Origin: Streptomyces echinoruber
GTDB taxonomy: Bacteria; Actinomycetota; Actinomycetes; Streptomycetales; Streptomycetaceae
Direction: 5' to 3'
DNA: 64,000 nucleotides
NCBI RefSeq assembly: GCF_014651135.1
Contig: NZ_BMWH01000008.1
Span: 62,001-126,000 of the forward strand
Below the pieces are notes generated by a model. The model ran no database searches, was not told where the DNA came from, and saw nothing but the letters and a program-made list of their open reading frames with translations. Shown here piece after piece: positions 8,122 through 17,174 of the stretch. Every line of letters begins with the position of its first letter. Within the stretch, counting starts at the first letter, position 1. The position numbers and the translations under genes were made by a program.

Positions 8122-8877
8122 ATGCTGCGCGCCCTCGCCGTCGACGACGAACGCCCCTCCCTGGAGGAGCTGCTCTACCTGCTGCGCGCGGACCCCCGCA
8201 TCGGCAGCGCCGAGGGCGCCGGCGACGCCACCGAGGCGCTGCGCCGCATCAACCGCGCCCTGCAGTCCGGCCCCGGCGGACCCGAGGCCATCGACGTGGT
8301 CTTCCTCGACATCCAGATGCCCGGCCTGGACGGGCTCGACCTGGCCCGGCTGCTGACCGGGTTCGCCAGCCCGCCGCTGGTCGTGTTCGTCACCGCCCAC
8401 GAGGACTTCGCCGTCCAGGCCTTCGACCTCAAGGCCGTCGACTACGTCCTCAAACCGGTGCGCGGCGAGCGCCTCGCCGAGGCCGTCCGCCGCTGCGCCG
8501 AGCTGCGCGACACCACCCCGCGCATCCCCGTGCACGAGCCCGACCCCGACCACATCCCCGTCGAACGCGGCGGCGTGACCCGCTTCGTCGCCGTCGACGA
8601 CATCACCCACGTCGAGGCGCAGGGCGACTACGCCCGCCTGCACACCGGCGCCGGCAGCCACCTGGTGCGCATCCCGCTGTCCACCCTGGAGGAGCGCTGG
8701 CGGGCCCGCGGCTTCGTCCGCATCCACCGCCGCCACCTGGTCGCCCTGCGGCACATCGGCGAGCTCCGCCTGGACGCCGGGTCGGTGAGCGTGCTGGTCG
8801 GCTCCGAGGAACTCCAGGTCAGCCGGCGCCACGCGCGTGAACTGCGCGACCTGCTGCTGCGCCGGCCCACGAGCTAG
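8122..8877 (+). CDS. LytTR-family response regulator
   Basis: A 251-residue response regulator. The receiver domain shows the acidic pair DDE near the N-terminus, the phospho-acceptor Asp in VFLDIQMPG (about residue 63) and the Lys in VDYVLKPVR. The C-terminal LytTR DNA-binding domain runs from about 140, with VEAQGDYARLHT and FVRIHRRHLVAL. It opens a same-strand group with a DUF485-like protein, a sodium/solute symporter and a LytS-like sensor kinase, and presumably controls the symporter in answer to that kinase. Confidence 0.93.
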   Translation: MLRALAVDDERPSLEELLYLLRADPRIGSAEGAGDATEALRRINRALQSGPGGPEAIDVVFLDIQMPGLDGLDLARLLTGFASPPLVVFVTAHEDFAVQAFDLKAVDYVLKPVRGERLAEAVRRCAELRDTTPRIPVHEPDPDHIPVERGGVTRFVAVDDITHVEAQGDYARLHTGAGSHLVRIPLSTLEERWRARGFVRIHRRHLVALRHIGELRLDAGSVSVLVGSEELQVSRRHARELRDLLLRRPTS

Positions 8878-8900
8878 TGCCACGAGCCAGCGGAGAGCCC

Positions 8901-9260
8901 ATGCCCCAGGACCCGACCGAGCGCCGTGTCGTCGTCACCGGCCCGCCCCGCCGCGCCCGCCGCACCGCACGGCCCCACCACCCCCGCACCGAGATCGACG
9001 AGCTGACCACCCTCGGCGACACCTACGTCCGCTCCCTGATGCGCACCCAGCTGCGCACCGGCCTTACGGTGCTGGCGGTCCTGGTGCTGCTCGTCGGCCC
9101 GCTCCCGCTGGCCTTCGCCGCGGCCCCGGGCGCCCCCGCCCTGACCTGGGCCGTCCTCGGCTTCGCCCTCTACGCGCCGCTGGTGCTGCTGGCCCGCTGG
9201 TACGTACGGCGCGCCGAACGCCACGAACGCGACTTCGTCCGCCTCGTCGAGGACCGCTGA
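8901..9260 (+). CDS. Small membrane protein, DUF485-like symporter partner
   Basis: A 119-residue protein with two transmembrane segments (about 60-80 and 87-107) after a basic, Pro/Arg-rich cytoplasmic N-terminus, ending in a charged helix RRAERHERDFVRLVEDR. The ATG at 8901 has GGAGAG nine bases upstream and is preferred over a GTG at 8877 inside the preceding stop region. Small DUF485 (YjcH-type) proteins usually precede acetate/solute symporters, as here. A role in symporter assembly or regulation is inferred from that association. Confidence 0.8.
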   Translation: MPQDPTERRVVVTGPPRRARRTARPHHPRTEIDELTTLGDTYVRSLMRTQLRTGLTVLAVLVLLVGPLPLAFAAAPGAPALTWAVLGFALYAPLVLLARWYVRRAERHERDFVRLVEDR

Positions 9261-9275
9261 GCCGCGAGGACCGCC

Positions 9276-10970
9276 GTGAACTCCGGGTACACCGTCCCCG
9301 CCATCGCCCTCGTCGTGGTGACGACCGTTCTCGTGGGCGCCTTCGGCCTGCGCATCTCCCGCACCACCTCCGACTTCTACGTCGCCTCGCGCACCGTCGG
9401 CCCGCGCCTGAACGCGGCCGCCATCAGCGGCGAGTACCTGTCCGCCGCCTCCTTCCTGGGCATCGCCGGGCTGGTCCTCACCCAGGGCCCGGACACGCTG
9501 TGGTACCCCGTCGGCTACACCGCCGGCTACCTGGTGCTGCTGCTGTTCGTCGCCGCCCCGCTGCGCCGCTCCGGCGCCTACACGCTGCCCGACTTTGCCG
9601 AGGCCCGCCTCGCCTCCCGCGCCGTGCGCCGCCTCGCGGGCGCCTTCGTCGTCGGCGTCGGCTGGCTCTACCTGCTGCCCCAGCTCCAGGGCGCCGGACT
9701 GACCCTGGCGGTGCTCACCGGGGCGCGGGACTGGCTCGGCGCGGTGATCGTCGCCGTCGTGGTGACCGCGACCGTCGCGGCGGGCGGCATGCGCAGCGTC
9801 ACCTTCGTGCAGGCCTTCCAGTACTGGCTGAAACTGACCGCGCTGCTCGTCCCCGCCCTCTTCCTCGTCCTGGCCTGGCAGTCCGACGGCGGCCCCCGGC
9901 ACGCCTTCACCGAACCGGCCGGCCTGCGCGAGCAGCGTGCCGTCCGGGTCGCCGACACCCTCACCCTGCGCCTGGACAGGCCCCTGACCGTCACCGTCAC
10001 CGGCACCGTCGACGGCCGCCCCCACCGCAAGGCGCCGCTCACCCTCGCGCCCGGCCCGCACCGCATCCACGCCGGCACCCGCCTCACCTTCGCCGACGGC
10101 GCCCCCGTCCCCGTGCCCGAGGGCTCCGCCGCCTCCGACCGGGCCCGCGAGGAACGCCCGCTGTACGCCACCTACGGCCTGATCGTCGCCACCTTCCTCG
10201 GCACCATGGGCCTGCCGCACGTCGTCGTGCGCTACTACACCAGCCCGCACGGCGTCGCCGCCCGCCGCGCCACCGTCGCCGTGCTCGCCCTGGTCGGCGC
10301 CTTCTACCTGCTCCCGCCCGTCTACGGCGCCCTGGGCCGCCTCTACGCCCCCGACCTCGCCCTCACCGGGAACGCCGACGCCGCCGTGCTGGTGCTGCCC
10401 GACCGCATGATCGGCGGGCTGGGCGGCGACCTGCTCGGCGCCCTCGTGGCCGGCGGCGCCTTCGCGGCGTTCCTGTCCACCGCCTCGGGCCTGACCATGG
10501 CGGTCGCCGGGGTGCTCACCCAGGACGTGCTGCCCTCGCGCGGCGTGCGGCACTTCCGGCACGGCACGGTGCTCGCCATGGCCGTACCGCTGGCCGCGAG
10601 CGTCCTGGTCGGCTCGCTGCCGGTCGCCGACGCCGTCGGCCTCGCCTTCGCGGTGTCGGCCTCCTCCTTCTGCCCGCTGCTGGTGCTCGGCATCTGGTGG
10701 CGCCGGCTCACCCCGCCCGGCGCGGCCGCCGGCATGCTCGCCGGCGGGGGAGCGGCGCTGGCCGCCGTCACCGCCACCATGGCGGGCTACCCCGGCGCGG
10801 GCCCGGTGCACGCCCTGCTCGCCTGGCCCGCGGTGTGGTCGGTACCGCTGGGCTTCCTCACCATGATCCTGGTGTCCCTGGCCACCCCGGGCCGGGTGCC
10901 GCCGGGCACCGCGGCGATCCTGGCCCGCTTCCACCTGCCGGAGGAACTGCGCGCGGAGGTCACGGCATGA
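9276..10970 (+). CDS. Sodium:solute symporter (SSS family, ActP-like)
   Basis: A 564-residue inner-membrane symporter of about 13 helices. The SSS signatures are TTSDFYVASRTVGPRLNA and GEYLSAASFLGIAGLV, plus FLSTASGLTMAVAGVLTQDV toward the C-terminus. It is closest in style to cation/acetate or short-chain monocarboxylate symporters. An extra hydrophilic segment of about 75 residues (about 210-285, rich in VTVTGTVDGRP-type beta strands) sits between two helices and probably faces outside. The start is GTG. Neighbouring LytTR and LytS-like genes indicate regulated uptake. Substrate not determinable. Confidence 0.9.
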   Translation: MNSGYTVPAIALVVVTTVLVGAFGLRISRTTSDFYVASRTVGPRLNAAAISGEYLSAASFLGIAGLVLTQGPDTLWYPVGYTAGYLVLLLFVAAPLRRSGAYTLPDFAEARLASRAVRRLAGAFVVGVGWLYLLPQLQGAGLTLAVLTGARDWLGAVIVAVVVTATVAAGGMRSVTFVQAFQYWLKLTALLVPALFLVLAWQSDGGPRHAFTEPAGLREQRAVRVADTLTLRLDRPLTVTVTGTVDGRPHRKAPLTLAPGPHRIHAGTRLTFADGAPVPVPEGSAASDRAREERPLYATYGLIVATFLGTMGLPHVVVRYYTSPHGVAARRATVAVLALVGAFYLLPPVYGALGRLYAPDLALTGNADAAVLVLPDRMIGGLGGDLLGALVAGGAFAAFLSTASGLTMAVAGVLTQDVLPSRGVRHFRHGTVLAMAVPLAASVLVGSLPVADAVGLAFAVSASSFCPLLVLGIWWRRLTPPGAAAGMLAGGGAALAAVTATMAGYPGAGPVHALLAWPAVWSVPLGFLTMILVSLATPGRVPPGTAAILARFHLPEELRAEVTA

Positions 10971-11064
10971 CGGAACGCGGAACGGCCGGGCGGACAGGGG
11001 CCGGATGCGAAACGGCCGGGCGGGGAGCGGCCGAGCGGACGGCGGCCGGGCGGGGAGCGGCGAG

Positions 11065-12270
11065 GTGAGCGGCTTCCTCGCCGGGCTCTGCGTGGCCGTG
11101 CTGCCGCTGCTCGCGGCCGGTTTCTGGCTGGGCCGGCGCACCGCCCGCCCGCAGAGCCTCGGCGGACTCGGCACGCCCGTCGAGCACGCCACCTTCCAGA
11201 CCCTGCACACCGCCTCCCTCGCCGCGCCCCCGCTGCGCGCCGGCCTGACCGAGGAGACCGCCCGCAAGGCCGCCCGCCGGCTGCGCTCCCTGCTCGGCAC
11301 CGACGCCCTGTGCCTGACGGACGACACCCGGGTCCTGGTGTGGGACGGCGCCGGCGCCCACCACCGCGACGGCATCAAGGACCGCCTCGCCAACGCCCTC
11401 GACACCGGCCGCGGCGAGGCCTTCCGCCTCGCCTGCGACCTGCCCGACTGCCCGGTGCGCTGGGCGGTCGTCGCCCCGCTCACCGTCGACGACCGCGTGC
11501 ACGGCGCCCTGGTGGCCTGCGCGCCCCGCGAGTCCGCGGTCCTCGCCCGCGCCGCCGGGGAGGTGGCCCGCTGGGTCTCCGTCCAACTGGAACTCGCCGA
11601 CCTCGACCGCTCCCGCACCCGCCTCATCGAGGCCGAGATCAAGGCGCTGCGGGCGCAGATCTCCCCGCACTTCATCTACAACTCGCTGGCCGTGATCGCC
11701 TCGTTCGTGCGCACCGACCCCGAGCGCGCCCGCGAACTGCTGCTGGAGTTCGCCGACTTCACCCGCTACTCGTTCCGCCGGCACGGCGACTTCACCACCC
11801 TCGCCGACGAACTGCACGCCATCGAGCACTACCTGGCCCTGGTCCGCGCCCGCTTCGGCGACCGCCTCGCGGTCACCCTGCAGATCGCCCCCGAGGTGCT
11901 GCCGGTCACCCTGCCCTTCCTGTGCCTGCAGCCGCTCGTCGAGAACGCCGTCAAGCACGGCCTGGAGGGCAAGGCCGGCCGGCGCCACATCCGCATCACC
12001 GCCCAGGACGCGGGCGCCGAGGCCCTCGTCGTGATCGAGGACGACGGCGACGGCATGGATCCCGGCCTGCTGCGCCGCATCCTCGCCGGCGAGGCCGGCC
12101 ACTCGGGCGGCATCGGCCTGTCCAACGTCGACGACCGGCTGCGCCAGGTCTACGGCGACGACCACGGCCTCGTCATCGAGACCGCTCCCGGGGCGGGCAT
12201 GAAGATCACCGCCCGGCTGCCGAAGTACCAGCCGGGCGTGCACCCGGCCGGCCGCCTCGGCCCGGAGTGA
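11065..12270 (+). CDS. LytS/YehU-type sensor histidine kinase
   Basis: A 401-residue kinase. One N-terminal membrane segment (about 4-22) is followed by a GAF-like sensory region (about 45-180), then a His_kinase domain with the phospho-acceptor in QISPHFIYNSLAVIASF, and an HATPase_c domain with LVENAVKHGLEG (N box), EDDGDGMDP (G1) and SGGIGLSNVDDRL (G2). This is the LytS/YehU subclass that signals to LytTR regulators, matching the regulator encoded upstream. The GTG start overlaps a GC-rich direct-repeat region (10975-11064) following the symporter gene. Confidence 0.92.
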   Translation: MSGFLAGLCVAVLPLLAAGFWLGRRTARPQSLGGLGTPVEHATFQTLHTASLAAPPLRAGLTEETARKAARRLRSLLGTDALCLTDDTRVLVWDGAGAHHRDGIKDRLANALDTGRGEAFRLACDLPDCPVRWAVVAPLTVDDRVHGALVACAPRESAVLARAAGEVARWVSVQLELADLDRSRTRLIEAEIKALRAQISPHFIYNSLAVIASFVRTDPERARELLLEFADFTRYSFRRHGDFTTLADELHAIEHYLALVRARFGDRLAVTLQIAPEVLPVTLPFLCLQPLVENAVKHGLEGKAGRRHIRITAQDAGAEALVVIEDDGDGMDPGLLRRILAGEAGHSGGIGLSNVDDRLRQVYGDDHGLVIETAPGAGMKITARLPKYQPGVHPAGRLGPE

Positions 12271-12276
12271 GGCCGC

Positions 12277-12435
12277 TCAGTTGCCGCGGGAGAGCACCGT
12301 GCCCAGGGTGAGCAGCCCCAGGACGACCCAGCCGAACCACAGCCAGCCGTTGCTGCCGAGCGCCACCGTGTAGGCCGTCACCAGGACGAGTCCGCCGACG
12401 GTGAGCACCCCCATCGCCTTCGCCGAGCCGGGCAT
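12277..12435 (-). CDS. Small two-span membrane protein
   Basis: A 52-residue protein, MPGSAKAMGVLTVGG..., consisting of two hydrophobic helices joined by SNGWLWFG. The ATG at 12435 has GGAGGG about eight bases upstream; a longer frame to 12483 exists but lacks such a site. Convergent with the sensor kinase gene. Function unknown. Confidence 0.6.
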   Translation of the reverse strand: MPGSAKAMGVLTVGGLVLVTAYTVALGSNGWLWFGWVVLGLLTLGTVLSRGN

Positions 12436-12627
12436 CGCACCACCCTCCCTCAGGGCCTCCCTCAGGGGCCGGTCCCCCTCCATGGTGCCCCCGGTGCGGG
12501 CGCCCGCGTGCCGGACCGGCGAAGACCGGCCGGAACCGGTCGGCCGGAGCCGATGGGCTGCAACCGGTCGGCCGCAACCGGTCGGGAACGCCGGCCGCTT
12601 TCCGGCCCGGGAGCCCGAAAGGCGCTG

Positions 12628-13590
12628 TCAGTTCCCGCCGCGCGCGTGCAGCGAGGCCAGGTAGGCGTTGTACGCCTCCAGCTCCTTGTCGCCGTCGCGG
12701 TCGGCGGCGCGGTCCGTGCGCCGGGCCTGCCGCTGCTCCGAGCCGTACCACTGGAACAGCAGCGCGATCAGCACCAGCACCGACGGGATCTCGCTGAACG
12801 CCCAGGCGATGCCGCCGGCCGAGGTCTGGTCGCCGAGCGCGTCGATGCCCAGCGAGGCCGGCGGATGCGTGAAGGTGTCCACCATCGGCGACGACGCCAT
12901 CATCAGCGCGATGCCGAAGAACGCGTGGAACGGCATGCCCGCGAACAGCTCCAGCATCCGCATCAGGTGGCCCGGCCGGTGCGGCCCCGGGTCCACGCCG
13001 ATGATCGGCCAGAAGAACACCAGGCCCACGGCGAAGAAGTGCACCATCATCGCCACGTGCCCCGTTCTGGAGCCCATCAGGAAGTCGAAGAGCGGCGTGA
13101 AGTACAGCCCGTACAGGCTCGCCACGAACATCGGGATCGTGAACGCCGGGTGCGTGACGACCCGCAGGTACCGGCTGTGCAGCAGGACCAGCAGCAGTTC
13201 CCGCGGCCCCTTGCGCCCGTGCCCCGCGACCGGCAGCGCGCGCAGCGCGAGCGTGACCGGGGCGCCCAGCAGGATCAGGATGGGCGAGAGCATGCTGAGG
13301 ATCATGTGCTGCACCATGTGCACGCTGAACATGACCATGCCGTAGTCGTTCAGCCGCGTGCACATCGTCAGCCCGACGGTCAGCACCCCGATGCCGTACG
13401 CCACCGTCCGGGCCACCGGCCACCGGTCACCGCGCCGCACCAGCCGTGCCACGCCCCACCCGTACAGCGCCAGCCCCACCAGGCAGGCGACCAGGAAGAA
13501 CGGATCCGCCGACCACTCCAGCCCGCGCCCCAGCGTGAACGGCGGCAGATCCATGGTCATGCCGTGTCCGCCGTGATCCATGTGATCCAT
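12628..13590 (-). CDS. CtaG-like cytochrome c oxidase assembly / copper membrane protein
   Basis: A 320-residue protein with a His- and Met-rich N-terminus (MDHMDHGGHGMTMD) and about seven membrane helices. Conserved family elements include VHMVQHMILSMLSPILILLGAP, HPAFTIPMFVASLYGLYFTPLF and GMPFHAFFGIALM. This is the caa3_CtaG family, linked to copper delivery for haem-copper oxidases. The His/Met leader may bind copper. Cytosolic tail is charged (ADRDGDKELEAYNAYLA). No oxidase genes are adjacent, so the partner is elsewhere. Confidence 0.9.
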   Translation of the reverse strand: MDHMDHGGHGMTMDLPPFTLGRGLEWSADPFFLVACLVGLALYGWGVARLVRRGDRWPVARTVAYGIGVLTVGLTMCTRLNDYGMVMFSVHMVQHMILSMLSPILILLGAPVTLALRALPVAGHGRKGPRELLLVLLHSRYLRVVTHPAFTIPMFVASLYGLYFTPLFDFLMGSRTGHVAMMVHFFAVGLVFFWPIIGVDPGPHRPGHLMRMLELFAGMPFHAFFGIALMMASSPMVDTFTHPPASLGIDALGDQTSAGGIAWAFSEIPSVLVLIALLFQWYGSEQRQARRTDRAADRDGDKELEAYNAYLASLHARGGN

Positions 13591-13646
13591 CCGCCGGCTC
13601 CGTTTCGTGGGGGTTGCGCGCTGTCTGTCCGCCCCCAGCGTAGAAC

Positions 13647-13676
13647 CGCCCCCGGCGACGGCCGTCACCGGGGGCG
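13647..13676 (-). terminator. Hairpin after 6-phosphofructokinase
   Basis: A 9-bp perfect stem CGCCCCCGG / CCGGGGGCG with a 12-base loop, just past the 3' end of the phosphofructokinase gene on the minus strand and before the CtaG-like gene. Confidence 0.7.
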
Positions 13677-13690
13677 ATGCCACCTGCCCG

Positions 13691-14716
13691 CTACAGGACG
13701 CACTCCGCCTCGGTGTACCGGTCCTGCGGCACCGTCTTCAGCGTCTCCACCGCCTCCGCCAGCGACACCATCACGATGTCGGTGCCGCGCAGCGCGGTCA
13801 TCCGCCCGAACTCCCCGCGGTGCACCGCCTCCACCGCGTGCCACCCGAACCGCGTGGCCAGCACCCGGTCGTACGCGGTCGGCGTGCCGCCGCGCTGCAC
13901 ATGCCCGAGGATCACCGGCCGCGCCTCCTTGCCCAGCCGCTGCTCCAGCTCGACGGCGAGCTGACGGGCGACCCCGGCGAACCGCTCGTGGCCGTAGATG
14001 TCCCGGCCGCCCTCGTCGAAGTCCATGGTGCCCGGCTTCGGCTTGGCGCCCTCCGCGGCGACGACGATCGCGAACCGCTTGCCGGCCGCGAACCGCTCGC
14101 CGACCCTCGCGGTCAGCTCCTCGATGTCGAAGGGGCGCTCCGGCACGACGATCGCGTGCGCGCCGGCCGCCATGCCCGAGTGCAGCGCTATCCAGCCGGT
14201 GTGCCGGCCCATGACCTCCACGATCAGCACCCGCTGGTGGGACTCGGCGGTGGTCTTCAGCCGGTCCAGCGCCTCCGTGGCGACGGTCACGGCGGTGTCG
14301 AAACCGAAGGTGACGTCGGTGACGGCGATGTCGTTGTCGATGGTCTTGGGTACGCCCACGAGGGGCAGTCCGTTGTCCGACAGCAGGCGGGCCGCCTTCA
14401 GCGTGCCCTCACCGCCGATCGGGATGATCGCGTCCAGACCGAGCTCCTCGACGTGGCCACGGGCCCGCTCCACCCCGTCCCGCAGGTGCTCGGGACGCAC
14501 CCGGGAGGAGCCGAGGATGGTGCCGCCGCGAGCCAGGATGCCGCTCACCGCGTCGAGGTCGAGCTTGAGGTAGTCGCACTCCAGGAGACCCTTCCAGCCG
14601 TCCCGGAAGCCGATGACCTCGTCGCCGTGGTCGACGACGGCACGGTGCACGACGGACCGGATGACGGCGTTCAGACCGGGGCAGTCGCCACCGGACGTGA
14701 GGACACCAATGCGCAT
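13691..14716 (-). CDS. pfkA: 6-phosphofructokinase
   Basis: A 341-residue glycolytic enzyme phosphorylating fructose 6-phosphate. Motifs include SGGDCPGLNAVIR (nucleotide loop), IPIGGEGTLKAARLL, PKTIDNDI with catalytic Asp, VMGRHTGWIAL and LGHVQRGGTPTAYDR. The nucleotide site reads GGEGT, the pattern of the actinobacterial group III-type enzymes. Streptomyces carries several pfkA paralogues; the neighbourhood resembles that of the third one, but this is recall. Preference for ATP or pyrophosphate should be taken as probable ATP. Confidence 0.92.
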   Translation of the reverse strand: MRIGVLTSGGDCPGLNAVIRSVVHRAVVDHGDEVIGFRDGWKGLLECDYLKLDLDAVSGILARGGTILGSSRVRPEHLRDGVERARGHVEELGLDAIIPIGGEGTLKAARLLSDNGLPLVGVPKTIDNDIAVTDVTFGFDTAVTVATEALDRLKTTAESHQRVLIVEVMGRHTGWIALHSGMAAGAHAIVVPERPFDIEELTARVGERFAAGKRFAIVVAAEGAKPKPGTMDFDEGGRDIYGHERFAGVARQLAVELEQRLGKEARPVILGHVQRGGTPTAYDRVLATRFGWHAVEAVHRGEFGRMTALRGTDIVMVSLAEAVETLKTVPQDRYTEAECVL

Positions 14717-14880
14717 AGCCCGAAATACCTTCTCAACGTGGGCCGGGACCGGACCACGCTGTCCGGCTCGATCCCCGCCACCCTAGCGGCAGGAGGGGGC
14801 GGGGCCGAACCACGCGTCCGCCTGCTGGACGAGCCCGCTCACCTGTGCGGACGCCCTGTCAGACGGGCCCTTTTCACGCG

Positions 14881-14922
14881 CCCGCCCACACGGGCCGCCG
14901 CGCAACGGCCGGCGTGGGCGGG
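14881..14922 (-). terminator. Hairpin between gatD and the 26-bp repeats
   Basis: A 9-bp stem CCCGCCCAC / GTGGGCGGG with an inner GGCCG / CGGCC stem. It lies downstream of gatD on the minus strand, next to the 26-bp tandem repeats. Likely the gatD terminator. Confidence 0.55.
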
Positions 14923-15010
14923 CTGCTGCGCAACGGTGCTTACGCAGGCTGCTGCGCAACGGTGCTTACGCAGGCTGCTGCGCAACGGTGCTTACGCAGG
15001 CTGCTGCGCA
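14921..15010. repeat. 26-bp tandem repeat overlapping the 3' end of gatD
   Basis: Three exact head-to-tail copies of GGCTGCTGCGCAACGGTGCT + TACGCA (14921-14946, 14947-14972, 14973-14998) and a fourth partial copy of 12 bases (to 15010). The gatD stop codon (TAA, minus strand, 14992-14994) and last residues QQPA lie inside the last full copy, so the array is an amplification of the gene's own 3' end. The remaining copies lie outside the gene. Confidence 0.9.
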
Positions 15011-15720
15011 GCCGCGATGCGCTCGTTGCGCAGCGCCTCGTACCAGCGGTCGTCCACCGGCGGCAGCGCGTTGACGTCGAGGGCCAGCTTCAGCAGCAGG
15101 TCGGCGATCTGCGGGTTGCGGGCCAGGACCGGGCCGTGCATGTAGGTGCCGAAGACCGTGTCGTTGTACGCGCCCTCGGTGCCGTCCCCGGTGCCGTTGC
15201 CCTTGCCGATCTTCACCCGGGCGAAGGGGCGGGCCGTCGGGCCCAGGTGGGTGACGCCCTGGTGGTTCTCGAACCCGGTGAGCGGCGGCAGGCCCAGGCG
15301 CGGGTCGATGTCGGCGAGGACGTCGCCGACGCACCGCTCGCCCTCGCCGCGCACGGTGGTCACGTCCAGCAGGCCCATGCCGGGCTGCCGCTGCCCGAGG
15401 TCGTTGACGAACTCGTGGCCGAGGATCTGGTAGCCGGCGCACACCGCGAAGACGATCGCGCCGTTCTCCACCGCCCGGTACAGGTGCCCGTCGCGCCGCA
15501 GCCGCTCCGCGGCCAGCCGCTGCGGCCGGTCCTCGCCGCCGCCGATCAGGTAGATGTCGCCCGAGGTGGGCACCGGCTGGTCGCTGCGCACGTCGATCCG
15601 CGCCACGTCCAGGCCGCGCTGCCGGGCCCGCCGCTCCACGACCAGGACGTTGCCCTGGTCGCCGTAGGTGCTCAGCAGGTCCGGGTAGATCCACACCAGC
15701 CGCAGGCTGTTGTCGCTCAT
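14992..15720 (-). CDS. gatD: GatD, glutaminase subunit of lipid II isoglutaminyl synthase
   Basis: A 242-residue class I glutamine amidotransferase of the CobB/CobQ type. It releases ammonia from glutamine for MurT, which amidates D-glutamate of lipid II. The nucleophile Cys is in FAVCAGYQILG (about residue 94), the oxyanion region is LIGGGEDRPQ, and the catalytic His is probably in FENHQG or YMHGP. It lies 47 bp downstream of murT on the same strand, the standard arrangement in Gram-positives. The stop codon falls within a 26-bp tandem repeat. Confidence 0.94.
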   Translation of the reverse strand: MSDNSLRLVWIYPDLLSTYGDQGNVLVVERRARQRGLDVARIDVRSDQPVPTSGDIYLIGGGEDRPQRLAAERLRRDGHLYRAVENGAIVFAVCAGYQILGHEFVNDLGQRQPGMGLLDVTTVRGEGERCVGDVLADIDPRLGLPPLTGFENHQGVTHLGPTARPFARVKIGKGNGTGDGTEGAYNDTVFGTYMHGPVLARNPQIADLLLKLALDVNALPPVDDRWYEALRNERIAAAQQPA

Positions 15721-15767
15721 GAGGTCACTGTCCTGAAGTCGCTGTCTGTGAGTGCGTGACGGGTACG

Positions 15768-17006
15768 TCAGTTGCCGACGCGGCGGCGCAGGTCCTGGAA
15801 GGCGGTGTAGTTCGCGATCACCTCGATGCGGCCCGGCGGGCACAGCTGCACCGCCTGGTCGAGGGTCTCGCACACCTGGAACTGCTGGTTCGCGACCTCC
15901 AGGCGCACGGCGAGGTCCAGCCGGCGGTCGCCGATCACGCAGATCGGGTGGCCGCTCAGGCGCGTGTAGTCGACGTCCCACAGCCAGGAGGTGTCGGTGC
16001 CGTCGGCGGCGCGCGCGTTCACGGAGAGGATCACCGGCGCGGGCGGCGGGTCGATCAGGGAGAACGTCTCCAGCCAGCCGGCCGGGTTCTTCGCCAGCAG
16101 CAGACGCAGGTCACGGCCCTGGAACTGGACGACGTCGTAGCGGCCGGCGACCGCCTGCACCTGGTACATGCGCTCCAGCGCGACCTGCGGCGGCACGCCG
16201 AAGACGGCCGCGACGGCCGCCGAGGTGGCGGCGTTGGCCTTGTTGGCGCGGCCCGGCAGCTGCAGGTGGATCGGCCAGGCGGAGCCGTGCGGGTCCAGGA
16301 CGTGGTCGCCGGACAGGGCCCAGCTGGGGGTGGGGCGGCGGAAGCCGCACTCGTTGCAGTACCAGTCGTCGCCCGGGCGCTGCAGCACACCGCCGCAGGA
16401 CGGGCAGGACCACGCGTCGTCCTTCCACATCTGCCCGGCGGCGACCCAGACGACGTTGGGGGAGGAGGACGCGGCCCACACCACCAGCGGGTCGTCGCAG
16501 TTGGCGACGATCACGGCCTTCGAGCCGGCCAGGCCCTCACGCCAGTTCTCCGCCAGCATGCGGGTCTCCGCGGCGCGGTCGAGCTGGTCGCGGGAGAGGT
16601 TGAGCAGGGCGATGCACTTCGGGTCGGTGTCCCGGGCCACCCTCGCCAGGTACTTCTCGTCGACCTCGATCACGCCGTAGCGCGCGTCGGAAGCGCCCGC
16701 CAGGGCCGCGGTGATGCCGGCGGGCATGTTGGCGCCGAGCGCGTTGGAGACGACCGGGCCGGCCGCCCGCAGCGCCTCCGCGATCAGACGGGTGGTCGTG
16801 GTCTTGCCGTTGGTCGCCGAGACCAGGACGCAGTCCAGGTTCTGGGCGAGCCGGCCGAGGAGGTCGGGGTCCAGCTTGAGGGCCACCCGGCCGCCGATCA
16901 CCGAACCGCTGCCGCGACCCGCGGCGCGCGAGACCGCGGCGGCGGCCTTGCCCGCCGTCACGGCCAGCTTGGCCCGCGGGGTGAGCGGGTCCGAGTTGCC
17001 TGCCAT
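15768..17006 (-). CDS. murT: MurT, lipid II isoglutaminyl synthase ligase subunit
   Basis: A 412-residue Mur-ligase-type ATPase. P-loop SATNGKTTTTRLIAEAL (about 63-79) opens the central domain; VIEVDEKYL supplies catalytic acids; a four-Cys zinc ribbon (CPSC ... CNEC, about 201-220) is inserted, as in other MurT proteins; the DUF1727 C-terminal domain follows from about 300. With GatD it amidates the alpha-carboxyl of D-Glu in the peptidoglycan stem, needed for DD-transpeptidation in actinobacteria. Confidence 0.95.
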   Translation of the reverse strand: MAGNSDPLTPRAKLAVTAGKAAAAVSRAAGRGSGSVIGGRVALKLDPDLLGRLAQNLDCVLVSATNGKTTTTRLIAEALRAAGPVVSNALGANMPAGITAALAGASDARYGVIEVDEKYLARVARDTDPKCIALLNLSRDQLDRAAETRMLAENWREGLAGSKAVIVANCDDPLVVWAASSSPNVVWVAAGQMWKDDAWSCPSCGGVLQRPGDDWYCNECGFRRPTPSWALSGDHVLDPHGSAWPIHLQLPGRANKANAATSAAVAAVFGVPPQVALERMYQVQAVAGRYDVVQFQGRDLRLLLAKNPAGWLETFSLIDPPPAPVILSVNARAADGTDTSWLWDVDYTRLSGHPICVIGDRRLDLAVRLEVANQQFQVCETLDQAVQLCPPGRIEVIANYTAFQDLRRRVGN

Positions 17007-17174
17007 CAGTTCTCGCTACCTCCTTGCGTACGCACCGCGCCTGACGCCTCCGGCATCTTCCGGATCCATCGTCCGGACCCATCTTCCGGATCGTGGTGCC
17101 GCCCGAAGCCTATCGAGATCCGCTCACGCGCCCGAATCGCGGCACCGGTATGGAAGGACCGTACCCTTGCCGCC

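Noticed and set aside
11005..11064. Longer start for the LytS-like kinase at ATG 11005
   Set aside because: The extra residues derive from a GGCCGGGCGG direct-repeat tract; the GTG at 11065 directly precedes the membrane helix and has purine-rich sequence upstream.
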